A stretch of DNA of 64,000 nucleotides from Corynebacterium genitalium ATCC 33030 (GCF_000143825.1 NZ_CM000961.1:1199448-1263447), one strand, 5' to 3'; positions 1 to 8,584 are shown, counted from the first letter of the stretch. Program-made: numbers and translations. Notes: generated by a model not told the origin, from the letters alone.

Positions 1-197
1 TGAAAACGGAACTGCCTGGCGATCCCGTACGAATCGCCAGGCAGTCCAACTGGGGCCAGGACCAACTCGCCAAAGTAACAACCCTGGCCCACAACGAGAA
101 CCAAGCCGACCACCAAACAGGACGACCAGCCCTCTACGACAACGCTATCGACACCAACTACAACCACTCAATCGGCATCCAAAAAGGCCAGATCTAA
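1..197 (+). CDS. C-terminal fragment of an unknown protein
   Basis: The frame enters from the left edge (codons from base 3) and ends at TAA 195-197, giving about 64 residues rich in Asn, Gln, Asp and His. The tail contains RPALYDNAIDTNYNHSIG, which faintly recalls the ends of DUF6973-type proteins, but the start is missing and I do not assign a function. A perfect 13-bp inverted repeat lies inside the coding part at 11-45. Base composition is more AT-rich than the core genes further right, and an Abi-like gene follows, so this looks like the end of an accessory segment. Confidence 0.5.
   Translation, partial: KTELPGDPVRIARQSNWGQDQLAKVTTLAHNENQADHQTGRPALYDNAIDTNYNHSIGIQKGQI
11..45. repeat. 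Perfect 13-bp inverted repeat inside partial CDS
   Basis: ACTGCCTGGCGAT (11-23) and ATCGCCAGGCAGT (33-45) are exact reverse complements around a 9-base loop. No T-tract follows, so it is not a standard terminator. It may be an operator, an mRNA structure or the remnant of a palindromic insertion. Confidence 0.6.
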
Positions 198-279
198 CCC
201 CCACGACACGCCGAGCCAGACACACATTTTGTCGTTTAACCCCCAACTTACGCCTTCCAACATTGGCTGGAAATACAAC

Positions 280-302
280 AACCCGGTCACGAGGACCGGG
301 TT
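280..302 (+). promoter_or_regulatory. Perfect 9-bp hairpin just before the Abi-like gene
   Basis: AACCCGGTC (280-288) pairs with GACCGGGTT (294-302) around the loop ACGAG. It ends 8 bases before ATG 311 and touches the likely ribosome binding site GTGAGAAG. It could end transcription from the upstream gene or act as an attenuator on the Abi-like mRNA. Confidence 0.5.
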
Positions 303-310
303 GTGAGAAG

Positions 311-1129
311 ATGCGACGATCTACATCGCCGCCCGTGGCCCCAATTCTATATACTCGCCACGAACTACTGCAAGGGGGAATTGTGGGTGAGTTGCCGGCT
401 TGGGGCCAACTTCTTGGTGAAGCACGATTTCACACTTACATGTCCGAGGCAGGTGAAGATACTCACAGGGCGATCGAACTCTATCAGTGGAGTACTGCCC
501 TGGCTGGAGCTTTCGTACCTCAGCTCGCACATTTCGAGGTTCTTACCCGTAATTCCCTGAACTCAGCATTACGCGTGTGGAACAGCCGACAACCCGGATA
601 CCTCAACGTATTCGACTGGGCTTTAGACGATCAAACAGCACCCCGCTTGTACTCGCTTATTGGCAAGGATCTGGGCCGTGCGCGTGTGTGGGCACGACAG
701 CAAGCCTCAGACCGCGAAGTTGGACATCCTCGAAGGAATGCGGCCATTACTCATGACGACGTGCTCGCCCAGCTGACTATGGGAACGTGGGTCAAGCTTC
801 TTGGGGCAGGTGCGAAGCAAGATGCTGCCGCGAAGCAGACATCGGAGGACATCTGGGTGGAACATCTGCACGTGGCTTTTCCGAACGCAGGGAGCGTGAA
901 CATTGCCGATCCGGGGCGGAGGAGAAGCCTCGGGGCAAGATATGCTCGCATTGCTAAATTGAGAAACAGGATCTCCCATCACGAGCACTTACTCCACGTA
1001 GACGTTCGACGTCGCGTCAACGACCTGTTGTCCGTGTTGGGTGAGATCAATCCGGACCTTCCAGCGTGGGTTATGGAAGGGAGCCGTATCCGGCAAGTCA
1101 ACTCCCAGGACCCTCGAAAAACGCGCTGA
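311..1129 (+). CDS. Abi-like (HEPN-type) protein
   Basis: A 272-residue protein of the Abi_2/AbiD-F type, a family tied to abortive phage infection and to RNA cleavage by HEPN folds. The N-terminal part carries the family-like stretch GRAIELYQW-like (seen as HRAIELYQWSTALAGAF) and the helix QLAHFEVLTRNSLNSAL. Near residue 230 is KLRNRISHHE, which fits the HEPN RX4H motif (R-N-R-I-S-H). I start at ATG 311 because GTGAGAAG lies directly upstream; an in-frame TTG at 263 would place the hairpin 280-302 inside the gene. It is a single gene with no visible partner, next to an unknown partial gene at the accessory-looking left edge. Role as a defence gene is inferred from family only. Confidence 0.75.
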   Translation: MRRSTSPPVAPILYTRHELLQGGIVGELPAWGQLLGEARFHTYMSEAGEDTHRAIELYQWSTALAGAFVPQLAHFEVLTRNSLNSALRVWNSRQPGYLNVFDWALDDQTAPRLYSLIGKDLGRARVWARQQASDREVGHPRRNAAITHDDVLAQLTMGTWVKLLGAGAKQDAAAKQTSEDIWVEHLHVAFPNAGSVNIADPGRRRSLGARYARIAKLRNRISHHEHLLHVDVRRRVNDLLSVLGEINPDLPAWVMEGSRIRQVNSQDPRKTR

Positions 1130-1225
1130 ATCGGGCTCAGATCTCACCGAACTGGGTCCACTTGCGGGTACCGCGGGCGCGGAGGGTCTCAAGGCTAGGG
1201 AATTTCATAGCTTCCACGCTAGCGC

Positions 1226-1256
1226 TTGACCTTGCCGTAACGGCAAACTTTATTCT
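1226..1256 (+). promoter_or_regulatory. MerR-type promoter/operator for the VOC gene
   Basis: -35 TTGACC (1226-1231) and -10 TATTCT (1251-1256) are separated by exactly 19 bp, and the spacer holds the perfect palindrome TTGCCGTAACGGCAA (1232-1246). An over-long 19-bp spacer filled by a dyad is the hallmark of promoters activated by MerR-family regulators. The expected start of transcription falls on or beside the A of ATG 1264, so the mRNA would be leaderless. No MerR gene is present in this window. Confidence 0.75.
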
Positions 1257-1263
1257 CGCGGAC

Positions 1264-1692
1264 ATGATTGATCGTTCTATCTACCCGATGCCCATGTTCG
1301 TGACCTTACCTGTGACTGATCTCGGTGCTGCGGAGGAGTTCTACCACGCCGCCGGCTTCATTTCCCTGGCCACCATTCCAGATGAGGACGGCAGCCCGGC
1401 TCTGATCCACTTCCGGCGCCAGCGCTACCAAGACATCCTCGCAGTCCCCTCCGGCGACATCACGCCGGGCTCATCCTCGGTGACGTTCGCCGCCCACGAC
1501 GATGACCTAGGTGCCATCGCCGAGGCAATCCGGGCGACCGGAGCCGCCGTGGAGGGACCGGTAGACACTCCGTGGTACACCACCGATGTCACCGCCACCG
1601 ACCCAGACGGGCACACCATCGTGTTCACCAAGCAGCGGCCGCAGGAGGCTGCACAAGCTCAGGAGTGGGTGGACACCTTCGAGATGCAGTAA
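1264..1692 (+). CDS. VOC-fold (glyoxalase/bleomycin-resistance type) protein
   Basis: A 142-residue protein with the vicinal-oxygen-chelate pattern: an opening beta strand FVTLPVTDLGAAEEFYHAAGF, a middle strand VTFAAHDDDLGAIAEAIRATGA and the closing strand VTATDPDGHTIVFTKQ. Members are metalloenzymes (glyoxalase, dioxygenase) or drug-binding resistance proteins; the substrate here cannot be read from sequence. ATG 1264 is chosen because the MerR-type -10 ends 7 bases upstream; in-frame codons further left would run through the operator. Induction by a MerR-type sensor suggests response to a small toxic molecule, which is inference. Confidence 0.85.
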   Translation: MIDRSIYPMPMFVTLPVTDLGAAEEFYHAAGFISLATIPDEDGSPALIHFRRQRYQDILAVPSGDITPGSSSVTFAAHDDDLGAIAEAIRATGAAVEGPVDTPWYTTDVTATDPDGHTIVFTKQRPQEAAQAQEWVDTFEMQ

Positions 1693-1695
1693 TGG

Positions 1696-3558
1696 CTAGT
1701 CGTCGGCGCCGTCTGCGTCGTCAGTGTCATCTGTGTCGGCGGCATCTTGAAACCCGAACGCCTTGAGCCGCTCCCTGTCAGCGGCCGAGCTGGACGCAGT
1801 GAGTGCCAGTAGCTCCGAGTAAATGCCCCCGGAGGCTGCCAGCTCGGCGGGTGAGCCCATCTCGTCGATCCGTCCGTCCTTGAAGGTGATGATGGTGTCG
1901 ACGTCGGCGATCGTCGATAAGCGGTGGGCGATCATGATGGTGGTGCGATCCTTCATCAACTCGTCCAGGCCCGCTTGAACGGCGCGCTCGGATTTGGTGT
2001 CCAACGCCGATGTCGCCTCGTCGAGCACCAGCACTGGCGCGTCCTTGAGCATCGCGCGGGCGACCGCAACGCGCTGCTTTTGGCCGCCGGACAGACGCAA
2101 ACCGCGCTCGCCGATGACCGTGTCGTAGCCGTCCTTGAAGGACGAGATGAAGCCGTGCGCGTTGGCGCGCTTAGCCACGTCTTCAATCTCGGCATCGCTG
2201 GCATCGGGCTTGCCGTACGCGATGTTCTCCCGGATTGTGCCGGAGAACAACGCCGGTTCCTGAAAGACCACGCCTGTGGAAGCGCGGACGCGCTCAATAT
2301 CGGCGGTGTCGATGTCTTTGCCGCAGACTTTCAAGCGGCCCTGCGTAATGGGGTATAGGCCCAGCAGTAGGTTGACCAGCGTGGACTTGCCACCGCCGGA
2401 TTCTCCAACGAGCGCGATCTTCTCCCCGTGGCGGGCTGTGAAGCTGACGTCCTCGAGCACAGGCTCACCGGGCGTGTAAGCGAAGGAAACGTTGTCGAAG
2501 GCGACCATCGGCTCGCCCTCCTGCAGGGCGGGCACGGCGGCGGTGTCCACCTCCGGAACATCGGATGCCTCTGTGGCAGCGACGATCTGGGAGTTGGCGG
2601 CTTCCTCGGTCGGCTCGTCCATCACCTTGAAGTAGTCGCGGGAGCCGGCGATGGCGCGCTGAGCGGAGTCCACCAGGAAGCTCATCATTTGCACCGGCTG
2701 CTGGGCCATCGTGACCATCTGGACCAGCATGACCATGTCGCCGATGGAAAAGCGGCCGTTCAAGGTCTCGCGGAACAGCACAAGATAGATGAAGAAGAAG
2801 ATGACGTTCATGGCCATGCTGCGCCCGACGTCCATTGAATGCCACCAACGGGACTGCGGCCGGGTCAGGTTGATCGTCTCGCCGTAGCGGGTGCCAAAGG
2901 AATCCAGCTCCCGGGCCTCCGCAACGAAAGACTTGGTCACCTTCACCTGGCCAACGACCTCCGCGAAGCGGCCGTTGGCCAGGTCGATCTCTTCGTTCTT
3001 GGCCTGCTCGAACTTCTGCCAACGTTTTGAGGTCAACGCCGTAAGCACCAAGTAGATCGGGAAGAGCATGAGCAGCAGCACGGTCAGCGGCCAGTAGTAG
3101 AAGGCCGTGATGCACAGAATCGCAATGAGCTGGAGGAACATCGGCAGCAGAGAGTTGGAGAAGCTCTGGATCGTCTGCGTGATGTTCATGATCGAGCGGT
3201 CCAGCCGCGCGATGATCGTTCCTGTCACCTGGCCGTCGAAGTAGCTTTGCGGCAGCGACAACAGTTTGGCGTAGTAGCGGGTGGACAGCACCTGCCGGAT
3301 GCGCGCGGAAACGACATCGCCCAAATAACCGCCGATGTTGCGGCCTAACGTCCACAACGATTGGGTCAACAGGAGGGCGGCGGCCAGCCACGTGAGCGTC
3401 GTTAAGCTTCCACCGTCGACAATGGTGTCCGTCGCTTCGCGAAGAATGAATGGGGTGAGCAAGTTCAGCGCGACCGTCAGTGAGGAAATCACCACGATGC
3501 CGAGGTAGTACGGCCACAGGGCGGAGGCGCTCTTCATGACGCGGAAAAGAGGTTGCAC
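1696..3558 (-). CDS. ABC exporter, fused membrane and ATPase domains
   Basis: A 620-residue half-transporter of the MsbA/LmrA class that works as a dimer in the cytoplasmic membrane. Residues about 15-300 hold six membrane helices. The ATPase domain has Walker A GESGGGKST (about 383), the Q-loop, signature LSGGQKQR (about 487), Walker B VLVLDEATS (about 507) and the H-loop IAHRLST. The C-terminal tail is acidic with DTDDTDDADGADD. The start may be GTG 3558 or ATG 3537; a TATGTT box lies just upstream of the GTG. Substrate is unknown: lipid, peptide or drug export are all possible. It diverges from the lipoprotein gene. One copy of GCTTATCGACG lies in the H-loop region and forces the rare Leu codon TTA. 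Confidence 0.9.
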   Translation of the reverse strand: MQPLFRVMKSASALWPYYLGIVVISSLTVALNLLTPFILREATDTIVDGGSLTTLTWLAAALLLTQSLWTLGRNIGGYLGDVVSARIRQVLSTRYYAKLLSLPQSYFDGQVTGTIIARLDRSIMNITQTIQSFSNSLLPMFLQLIAILCITAFYYWPLTVLLLMLFPIYLVLTALTSKRWQKFEQAKNEEIDLANGRFAEVVGQVKVTKSFVAEARELDSFGTRYGETINLTRPQSRWWHSMDVGRSMAMNVIFFFIYLVLFRETLNGRFSIGDMVMLVQMVTMAQQPVQMMSFLVDSAQRAIAGSRDYFKVMDEPTEEAANSQIVAATEASDVPEVDTAAVPALQEGEPMVAFDNVSFAYTPGEPVLEDVSFTARHGEKIALVGESGGGKSTLVNLLLGLYPITQGRLKVCGKDIDTADIERVRASTGVVFQEPALFSGTIRENIAYGKPDASDAEIEDVAKRANAHGFISSFKDGYDTVIGERGLRLSGGQKQRVAVARAMLKDAPVLVLDEATSALDTKSERAVQAGLDELMKDRTTIMIAHRLSTIADVDTIITFKDGRIDEMGSPAELAASGGIYSELLALTASSSAADRERLKAFGFQDAADTDDTDDADGADD

Positions 3559-3663
3559 GTGTCCACAACATACACCTGGGTGCGCGTGTGTTCGGATCCG
3601 TGCTGTCGGCGCTGTACAGTGAGGGGACCTGTTGGTTTGAAACTTTTCGCAGAAAGGCGCCCC

Positions 3664-4200
3664 ATGGCCCGTACCCCACTACGCATTGCCGCTGTCCTCG
3701 CGGCGAGCTCTCTTGCGCTCGTCGCCTGCGTCGACGACGAAGGCATCGTGGACCAGGAAGGCACCCTGACCCCGACGACGGGTGTGGCCACGCCGACCGA
3801 AGAGCCGGAGGCGTTTGAAACCAACGACGTCTCACCGGAGGAGACTGACGAGATCAGCGGTGAAATCGTGGAAGATCCCGGCATGAGCGTCCATTACAAG
3901 TGGCAGGGCACCAAGTCCGCCCCGAACGGTGGCACCGTGGTCACCATCGCTGTGACGAACACTGCCGACGCGATCATGCCCCCCGAGGCACTCGGTGAGC
4001 CCCGTTTGACGTACTCCGGTGACAACGCCAGCCGCCTCAGCGCCGAGGAAGCCGGCATTGAGATTGAAGGCCTGGACATGCCGCTGGGCAAGGGCGCCAC
4101 CGCCAATCTCCAGTTCGCGTTCGACGTGAGCACAGGCAACCTCTACGATGCTGAATTCCAGATCGGCAACGTCGTCTTCACCGGGAACCTGAACAACTAA
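3664..4200 (+). CDS. Secreted lipoprotein, DUF4352-like
   Basis: A 178-residue protein with a lipoprotein signal peptide: basic start MARTPLR, hydrophobic core and lipobox LVAC with Cys 20 as the lipidation site. An acidic, Pro/Thr-rich linker follows, then a beta-rich domain from about residue 75 (VHYKWQGTKSAPNGG, VVTIAVTNTADA) resembling DUF4352-type immunoglobulin-like domains. It would sit on the outer face of the membrane. AGAAAGG precedes ATG 3664, and TACAGT at 3614-3619 is a plausible -10. It overlaps idi by one base (TAATG), so the two are probably cotranscribed, though no functional link is evident. Confidence 0.75.
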   Translation: MARTPLRIAAVLAASSLALVACVDDEGIVDQEGTLTPTTGVATPTEEPEAFETNDVSPEETDEISGEIVEDPGMSVHYKWQGTKSAPNGGTVVTIAVTNTADAIMPPEALGEPRLTYSGDNASRLSAEEAGIEIEGLDMPLGKGATANLQFAFDVSTGNLYDAEFQIGNVVFTGNLNN

Positions 4201-4745
4201 TGGAGCAGGTAGTTCTGTGCGACGATGACGGCCGCCCCACCGGCACCGCCGACAAATTCGAGGTCCACACGACGGACACGCCGTTGCATTTGGCGTTTTC
4301 CGCTTGGCTTTTCGACGCCTCCGGCCACCTCCTCATCTCCCGCCGCGCGTTAGGGAAGAAAACCTGGCCGGGTGTGTGGACGAACAGCTTCTGCGGTCAC
4401 CCCGCCCCAGGCGAAGCTACCGAGGATGCCGTTGTCCGCCGCGCCCAGCAAGAGCTCGGCCTGCCGGCGTCCGCTCTGGCCGATCTGCGCTGCGTTCTGC
4501 CGGACTTCCGCTACCGGGCTGTCGACTCCTCTGGGATCGTCGAGCACGAGATCTGCCCCGTCTATGTCGTGCGCCTTGCCGGCGGTGCCGAAGCTGCCCC
4601 GAATCCCGATGAGGTGGACAGCACTAAGGGGGTGAACCCCGCCGATCTCATCACCGCCGCTGAGGCGATGCCGGCGGTCTTCTCCCCGTGGTTGGTGGAA
4701 GAACTGGCCCGCCCCGAACTGCGTGCAGTGCTCGAGGGGCAGTAG
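4200..4745 (+). CDS. idi: Isopentenyl-diphosphate delta-isomerase, type 1
   Basis: A 181-residue Nudix-fold enzyme that interconverts isopentenyl and dimethylallyl diphosphate, the two C5 units for menaquinone, polyprenyl and carotenoid synthesis. The catalytic Cys lies in TNSFCGHP, the catalytic Glu region reads HEICPVY, and a Nudix-like helix GEATEDAVVRRAQQELGL follows. Length matches the family. It starts inside the stop codon of the upstream lipoprotein gene (TAATG), which indicates translational coupling. Assignment rests on these motifs and is secure. Confidence 0.95.
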   Translation: MEQVVLCDDDGRPTGTADKFEVHTTDTPLHLAFSAWLFDASGHLLISRRALGKKTWPGVWTNSFCGHPAPGEATEDAVVRRAQQELGLPASALADLRCVLPDFRYRAVDSSGIVEHEICPVYVVRLAGGAEAAPNPDEVDSTKGVNPADLITAAEAMPAVFSPWLVEELARPELRAVLEGQ

Positions 4746-4767
4746 TCCGCACACTGGGGTTGGCGGG

Positions 4768-6039
4768 CTAGACCTCCCGGAACACGCCGCGCAGGTAGCC
4801 GAGCGGGTCGGTGACCAGCTCCGCGTTCTCCCCAGAGAGGTCAACCCGCAGGACGGTCCGGTCGGGTTTGTACTCCGGCCAGCCAGGCTCGCCGGTGTGG
4901 GCGTAGCGGATGAGCCAGCCATTGAGGCCTTCGCCCGCACGGTACGGCGGGGCGCCGAACAGCGGTGCCAAATCGGCGGAGTGGCGGGCACGGGTGCGGG
5001 CGTCGGAGGTCAGCTCGGCCTGCCACACTCGGCCCGGCGCACCCTCGGCAACCTGGTCGACCCAGCGGCGGATCAGGTTGGCGGAAAAGAACTCCCCGTT
5101 GATGTGCTTCGGGTTGCGGGCTTTAAGCGCTTTGAAGAAAGGGACGTACTGCTCCCGTTTGAGGCCCATGCCGATGCCGGGCGCGGCCATGTTGAGCCGC
5201 GCGGTCTTCAAGGTGTCGTGGATGGCACTGGAATTGAACATCTCCTCATCGACGGAGGAGATCACCAAGTCCACCTCGGCCATCTCTGCGGTATCCAGTG
5301 GAGCGGGACCAAGCGCCATATCGGTGATATACCGGGTGCGCACTGCGTTGTATCCGCGCCTGAGCTGCTTCGGGCTCGCAGCGTTGAGGGAACCGCGGGT
5401 CAGAGGGATCCCCGCACCGGCACGAATGAACTTCTTCCGCTGCTCGAAGGTCAGGCGGGGGAAGGCAGGGGAGAGGGCCACAGCGCGCCGAAACGCGCCG
5501 CGGTAATGGTCGCGCCGCATCAGCCACAGCACCACATTCGCGCCGGCGGACTGGCCGGTCAGCGTCACGTTAGTAGGGTCACCACCGAACGCCTCAATGT
5601 TCTTCTGCACCCATTCCAGTCCCAGGGACACGTCGTCGACGGCGCGGAAGTGCGCGACCCTGTCGTCGTGGAAGGGGACCAGCCCCTCCAATTTCAGGCG
5701 GTATCCGATCCGGACCAGGATCACGCCGTTTGAGGCCAAGGCGTCACCGGGAGTTGCTGCATCCTCATGGTTGCCCATTTCAAAGCGGCCACCATGAATG
5801 TGGACCACCACGGGCAGGTCATCAGTGTCTGTCGCCCCGAGCGGGGCCGTGATGGTCAGGGCGGTGCGTTCGGGGTGGGGCGTAGATGCGTCGATAAGCT
5901 TGCCCGTTGGCGCTGGTTCCGCATCGTCGAAGGGGGCCGGAATGTGCGAGTACTCAATCGAATGGAAGTGGGCGATGCGGCCGTCGACGCGGCCGATGAT
6001 CGTCCCGGCGGGGCAGGTCACCTCAACAGGGTTGCTCAT
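4768..6039 (-). CDS. Carboxylesterase (type B family)
   Basis: A 423-residue alpha/beta hydrolase of the carboxylesterase/lipase family. It shows the oxyanion-hole motif HIHGGRFEMG (about residue 92) and the nucleophile elbow GQSAGANV (about 175), with the long insert typical of type B esterases and no signal peptide, so it is cytoplasmic. The N-terminus (VTCPAGTIIGRVDGRIAHFHSIEYSHIP) matches the usual start of this family. The acid and His of the triad are not certain from inspection. Substrate unknown. It converges with idi and diverges from two small membrane genes. Confidence 0.88.
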   Translation of the reverse strand: MSNPVEVTCPAGTIIGRVDGRIAHFHSIEYSHIPAPFDDAEPAPTGKLIDASTPHPERTALTITAPLGATDTDDLPVVVHIHGGRFEMGNHEDAATPGDALASNGVILVRIGYRLKLEGLVPFHDDRVAHFRAVDDVSLGLEWVQKNIEAFGGDPTNVTLTGQSAGANVVLWLMRRDHYRGAFRRAVALSPAFPRLTFEQRKKFIRAGAGIPLTRGSLNAASPKQLRRGYNAVRTRYITDMALGPAPLDTAEMAEVDLVISSVDEEMFNSSAIHDTLKTARLNMAAPGIGMGLKREQYVPFFKALKARNPKHINGEFFSANLIRRWVDQVAEGAPGRVWQAELTSDARTRARHSADLAPLFGAPPYRAGEGLNGWLIRYAHTGEPGWPEYKPDRTVLRVDLSGENAELVTDPLGYLRGVFREV

Positions 6040-6060
6040 GCGGTCTAAGCTTAGTGATCA

Positions 6061-6225
6061 ATGATTGACATCGGGTTCAGCTTGACGCAGTCCAGCCCAT
6101 GGGTGCAGGTGCCCATGGTGCTGGCGTTCGCGCTGCCCGCTGCCGGCATCGCGGCGGTGGGAATGGTGCGCGCGGTGGACTGGGTGGCAGCAGTTTTGGG
6201 CGATAAGGAACCGAAGGTAGATTAA
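6061..6225 (+). CDS. Small membrane protein, 54 aa
   Basis: ATG 6061 to TAA 6223-6225 encodes 54 residues with one hydrophobic stretch (VPMVLAFALPAAGIAAVGMV) and a short charged tail GDKEPKVD. Corynebacteria carry many such short membrane proteins. No clear ribosome binding site precedes the ATG; it may be leaderless, diverging from the esterase. It is followed 6 bases later by another small membrane gene. Function unknown. Confidence 0.5.
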   Translation: MIDIGFSLTQSSPWVQVPMVLAFALPAAGIAAVGMVRAVDWVAAVLGDKEPKVD

Positions 6226-6231
6226 GGCGCT

Positions 6232-6372
6232 ATGGCCAACCCGGAAGACCTGCGCAAAGAAGACATGCGTCTGCCTAAGGAGCGCAGGAAGTACCCCCGC
6301 AGCCGCGTCACGCAGGCGCTGTGGATCCTCATTGCCCTGGTGCTCGTGGCGGGGATCGTCGGGTTGTTCTAA
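6232..6372 (+). CDS. Small single-span membrane protein, 46 aa
   Basis: ATG 6232 to TAA 6370-6372 encodes 46 residues: a charged N-terminal half (DLRKEDMRLPKERRKYPRSR) followed by one membrane helix ALWILIALVLVAGIVGLF at the extreme C-terminus, a tail-anchored layout. It lies 6 bases after the previous small gene, suggesting a bicistron. Its stop codon is part of a short hairpin shared with the end of malQ. Function unknown. Confidence 0.55.
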   Translation: MANPEDLRKEDMRLPKERRKYPRSRVTQALWILIALVLVAGIVGLF

Positions 6373-6394
6373 CCCGTTGCTCTAGCCCGGGTTA
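6370..6394. terminator. Bidirectional hairpin between small gene and malQ
   Basis: TAACCCG (6370-6376) and CGGGTTA (6388-6394) form a 7-bp stem that includes the stop codon of the left gene and overlaps the last bases of malQ. No strong T-tract is present, so termination is only likely. Confidence 0.4.
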
Positions 6395-8539
6395 GCGCCG
6401 CGCAGATGCCTCCGCCACCCGGGCGAACAGGTCGATGCTGGTGAGGTCCTCGATCAGCACCGGTTCGCCGTCGGAGTTGGAGAGCGGGACGCACCAGTTC
6501 TTGTACTGTTCGGCATTGGTGCCCGGCTGGTTCTGGATCCGCACATCACCCACCATGTCCACGAGGTTGGTGCAGGTCAAAGCCGACCCGGTACCGGCGA
6601 TGAAGCGCGTCAGGCCGAGCACGAGCTCTTCGGCGTCGCCGCGCTCGTCGCGGCCGAGGTTGTCGAAGTCGTAGTCGGCCAGCGGGGTGCCCTCGAACGC
6701 GCCGTGATCGCGGGCGTTTGCCAAGACGTGGCCCTGCCAAGCGACATCCTTCGCGTCGAGCTCTTCAAAGGAGTCCTCAACAATGCCGAGGGCGTCGCGC
6801 AGCTCGTTGTGCGCGCCCTTGAGGTAGCCGGCGGTCGGCGGCAGGTCGTGCGTGCCGACGGAGCTCATCGACAGGTTGCGGTACTCCTCCGGGTTCATCG
6901 GGCGATCGCCGGCGGGGGAGTGCTCGAACCAGATCACAGACGTGCCCAGCACGCCGCGGTCACGCAGCACGTCCTGCACCCACGGCTCGAAGGTGCCCAG
7001 GTCCTCACCGACCACGACGGCCCCGGCGCGCTCCGCCTCGAGGGCGAGAATGCCCAGCATCGCCTCGTGGTCGTAGTTCATGTACACGCCGTCCAGCGGG
7101 GACTCCATCCGCGGAATCCAGAACAGGCGGAACAGGCCGAGGATGTGGTCGACGCGGATGCCGCCGGAGTTCTTCAGCACGGTCCGCAGCAGGTCACGCC
7201 ACGGCTTGTATCCCGCTTCGGCCAGCTTGAAGGGGTGCCACGGCGGCTGGGACCAGTCCTGGCCCTGCTGGGAGTACCCATCCGGCGGGGCACCCACGGA
7301 TGCGTCCTGGACAAGCACGTCGGCCAACGTGTTGGCGTCTGCTCCGCCAGGGTGAACACCGACAGCCAGGTCTGTCATGATGCCAATGCGCATCCCGGCA
7401 TCCTTGGCGCGACGCTGCGCCTGCGCCAGCTGAGTGTCGGCGAGGAACTGCAGCCACATGTAGAACTGTGCGAGGTCGTCGTACTCCTCGGTGATGATGA
7501 CCGCGTGGCGCCGCTCGTCCTCACGGGTCAGCTCGGTGTAGGCGCACCAGCGGGCGAAGTTGACCAGGCCCTCGCCCTGGTTCTCCACATACTCGTCGAA
7601 GGCTGATTGGTCAGATTCCTCGAAGATGTAGAACATTTCGTTGAGGATGGCCAGTTTGGTGTCGAAGATCGTGTCGCGGTCAATGAACTCCGGCGAGCGG
7701 TTCATCGCGCGCAGCTCAGCTGAGAGCTCGGCGATCTCCTCGCGGGTCTCCTCATCCAGCTGCGCGAACTCAGGCACGTCTTCCGCCGCGATGTAGATCG
7801 GGTTGACAAAGCGCCGTGAGGTGGGCAGATACGGCGAATCCTCCACCGGCGGGAACGGTTCTGCGGCGTGCACCGGGTTGATCAGCAGGTAGTCCGCGCC
7901 TTGCGCCGCGACGACCTCCGCGAGCTCAGCCAGATCGTGGAAATCGCCGATTCCCCACGAATTCTCCGAGCGCACGGAGTACAGCTGCGCCATCACACCC
8001 CACACCGGGTCCTTCAGCAGCTCCAGGTTGGTCGTCAGCACACGTGGAGTCACCACCAGCGTGCAGGTTTCCTCAATCTCGCGCTCATCGCTTTTCGACG
8101 ACAAATGGATCGTATGCCACCCCATCGGCACATCCCCGCGCGTGTGGAATGTGGCCTCGCCCCAGTTCACACCGTCATGGAACGTCGGAGCTGCCCAGTT
8201 CTCGTCCTGGTAGACCTCGGAGGTGGAGCCGTCTTCCAGGGTGATCCACACATCGGCCGGAGCGCCCTCCGGCACGTGCACGTTGAAGTGGGTCTCTTCG
8301 CCCTCGCGGGCGATGACAACGGGAGGTAGGGGGCGGGTATCCCAGTGCACACGCCACGCACCGAGGGCTTCGTGGAGTTCCTCGTCTGCAGGATCGTCGG
8401 AAAGCGGAACGTCGAGCGCGCGCAGCAATTTCACCATGGATGAATGGGGCGAAGACACAATTTCGTTGTTCATGCCCCGGTAGGTCAGGCCGAAACCATA
8501 GGCGGTTGCTAGTTTCTCGAGGAGTTCCGTGTTAGCCAC
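6392..8539 (-). CDS. malQ: 4-alpha-glucanotransferase (amylomaltase)
   Basis: A GH77 enzyme of 715 residues that transfers glucan chains between maltooligosaccharides in maltose and glycogen metabolism. The catalytic residues are visible as Asp in GGIRVDHILGLFR, Glu in VVGEDLGTFEP and Asp in VGTHDLPPTAG. The long N-terminal extension with beta domains is typical of actinobacterial MalQ. I choose GTG 8539 (VANTELLEKLATAYGF), the normal family start; an earlier frame start at 8638 would add 33 residues that run through the divergent promoter region. It diverges from the acyl-CoA synthetase gene. Confidence 0.93.
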   Translation of the reverse strand: MANTELLEKLATAYGFGLTYRGMNNEIVSSPHSSMVKLLRALDVPLSDDPADEELHEALGAWRVHWDTRPLPPVVIAREGEETHFNVHVPEGAPADVWITLEDGSTSEVYQDENWAAPTFHDGVNWGEATFHTRGDVPMGWHTIHLSSKSDEREIEETCTLVVTPRVLTTNLELLKDPVWGVMAQLYSVRSENSWGIGDFHDLAELAEVVAAQGADYLLINPVHAAEPFPPVEDSPYLPTSRRFVNPIYIAAEDVPEFAQLDEETREEIAELSAELRAMNRSPEFIDRDTIFDTKLAILNEMFYIFEESDQSAFDEYVENQGEGLVNFARWCAYTELTREDERRHAVIITEEYDDLAQFYMWLQFLADTQLAQAQRRAKDAGMRIGIMTDLAVGVHPGGADANTLADVLVQDASVGAPPDGYSQQGQDWSQPPWHPFKLAEAGYKPWRDLLRTVLKNSGGIRVDHILGLFRLFWIPRMESPLDGVYMNYDHEAMLGILALEAERAGAVVVGEDLGTFEPWVQDVLRDRGVLGTSVIWFEHSPAGDRPMNPEEYRNLSMSSVGTHDLPPTAGYLKGAHNELRDALGIVEDSFEELDAKDVAWQGHVLANARDHGAFEGTPLADYDFDNLGRDERGDAEELVLGLTRFIAGTGSALTCTNLVDMVGDVRIQNQPGTNAEQYKNWCVPLSNSDGEPVLIEDLTSIDLFARVAEASARR

Positions 8540-8584
8540 ACTGAGCCATTCTGCCAAAGAACGCAATTTTTGGCTGGGAAAGAA

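Noticed and set aside
1..1129. Prophage end
   Set aside because: No integrase, att site or structural gene is visible; only an unknown fragment and an Abi-like gene.
2465..3835. Arg/Pro-rich minus-strand frame across the ABC exporter and lipoprotein genes
   Set aside because: Alternate-frame artefact; it runs across the divergent promoter region and has no family pattern.
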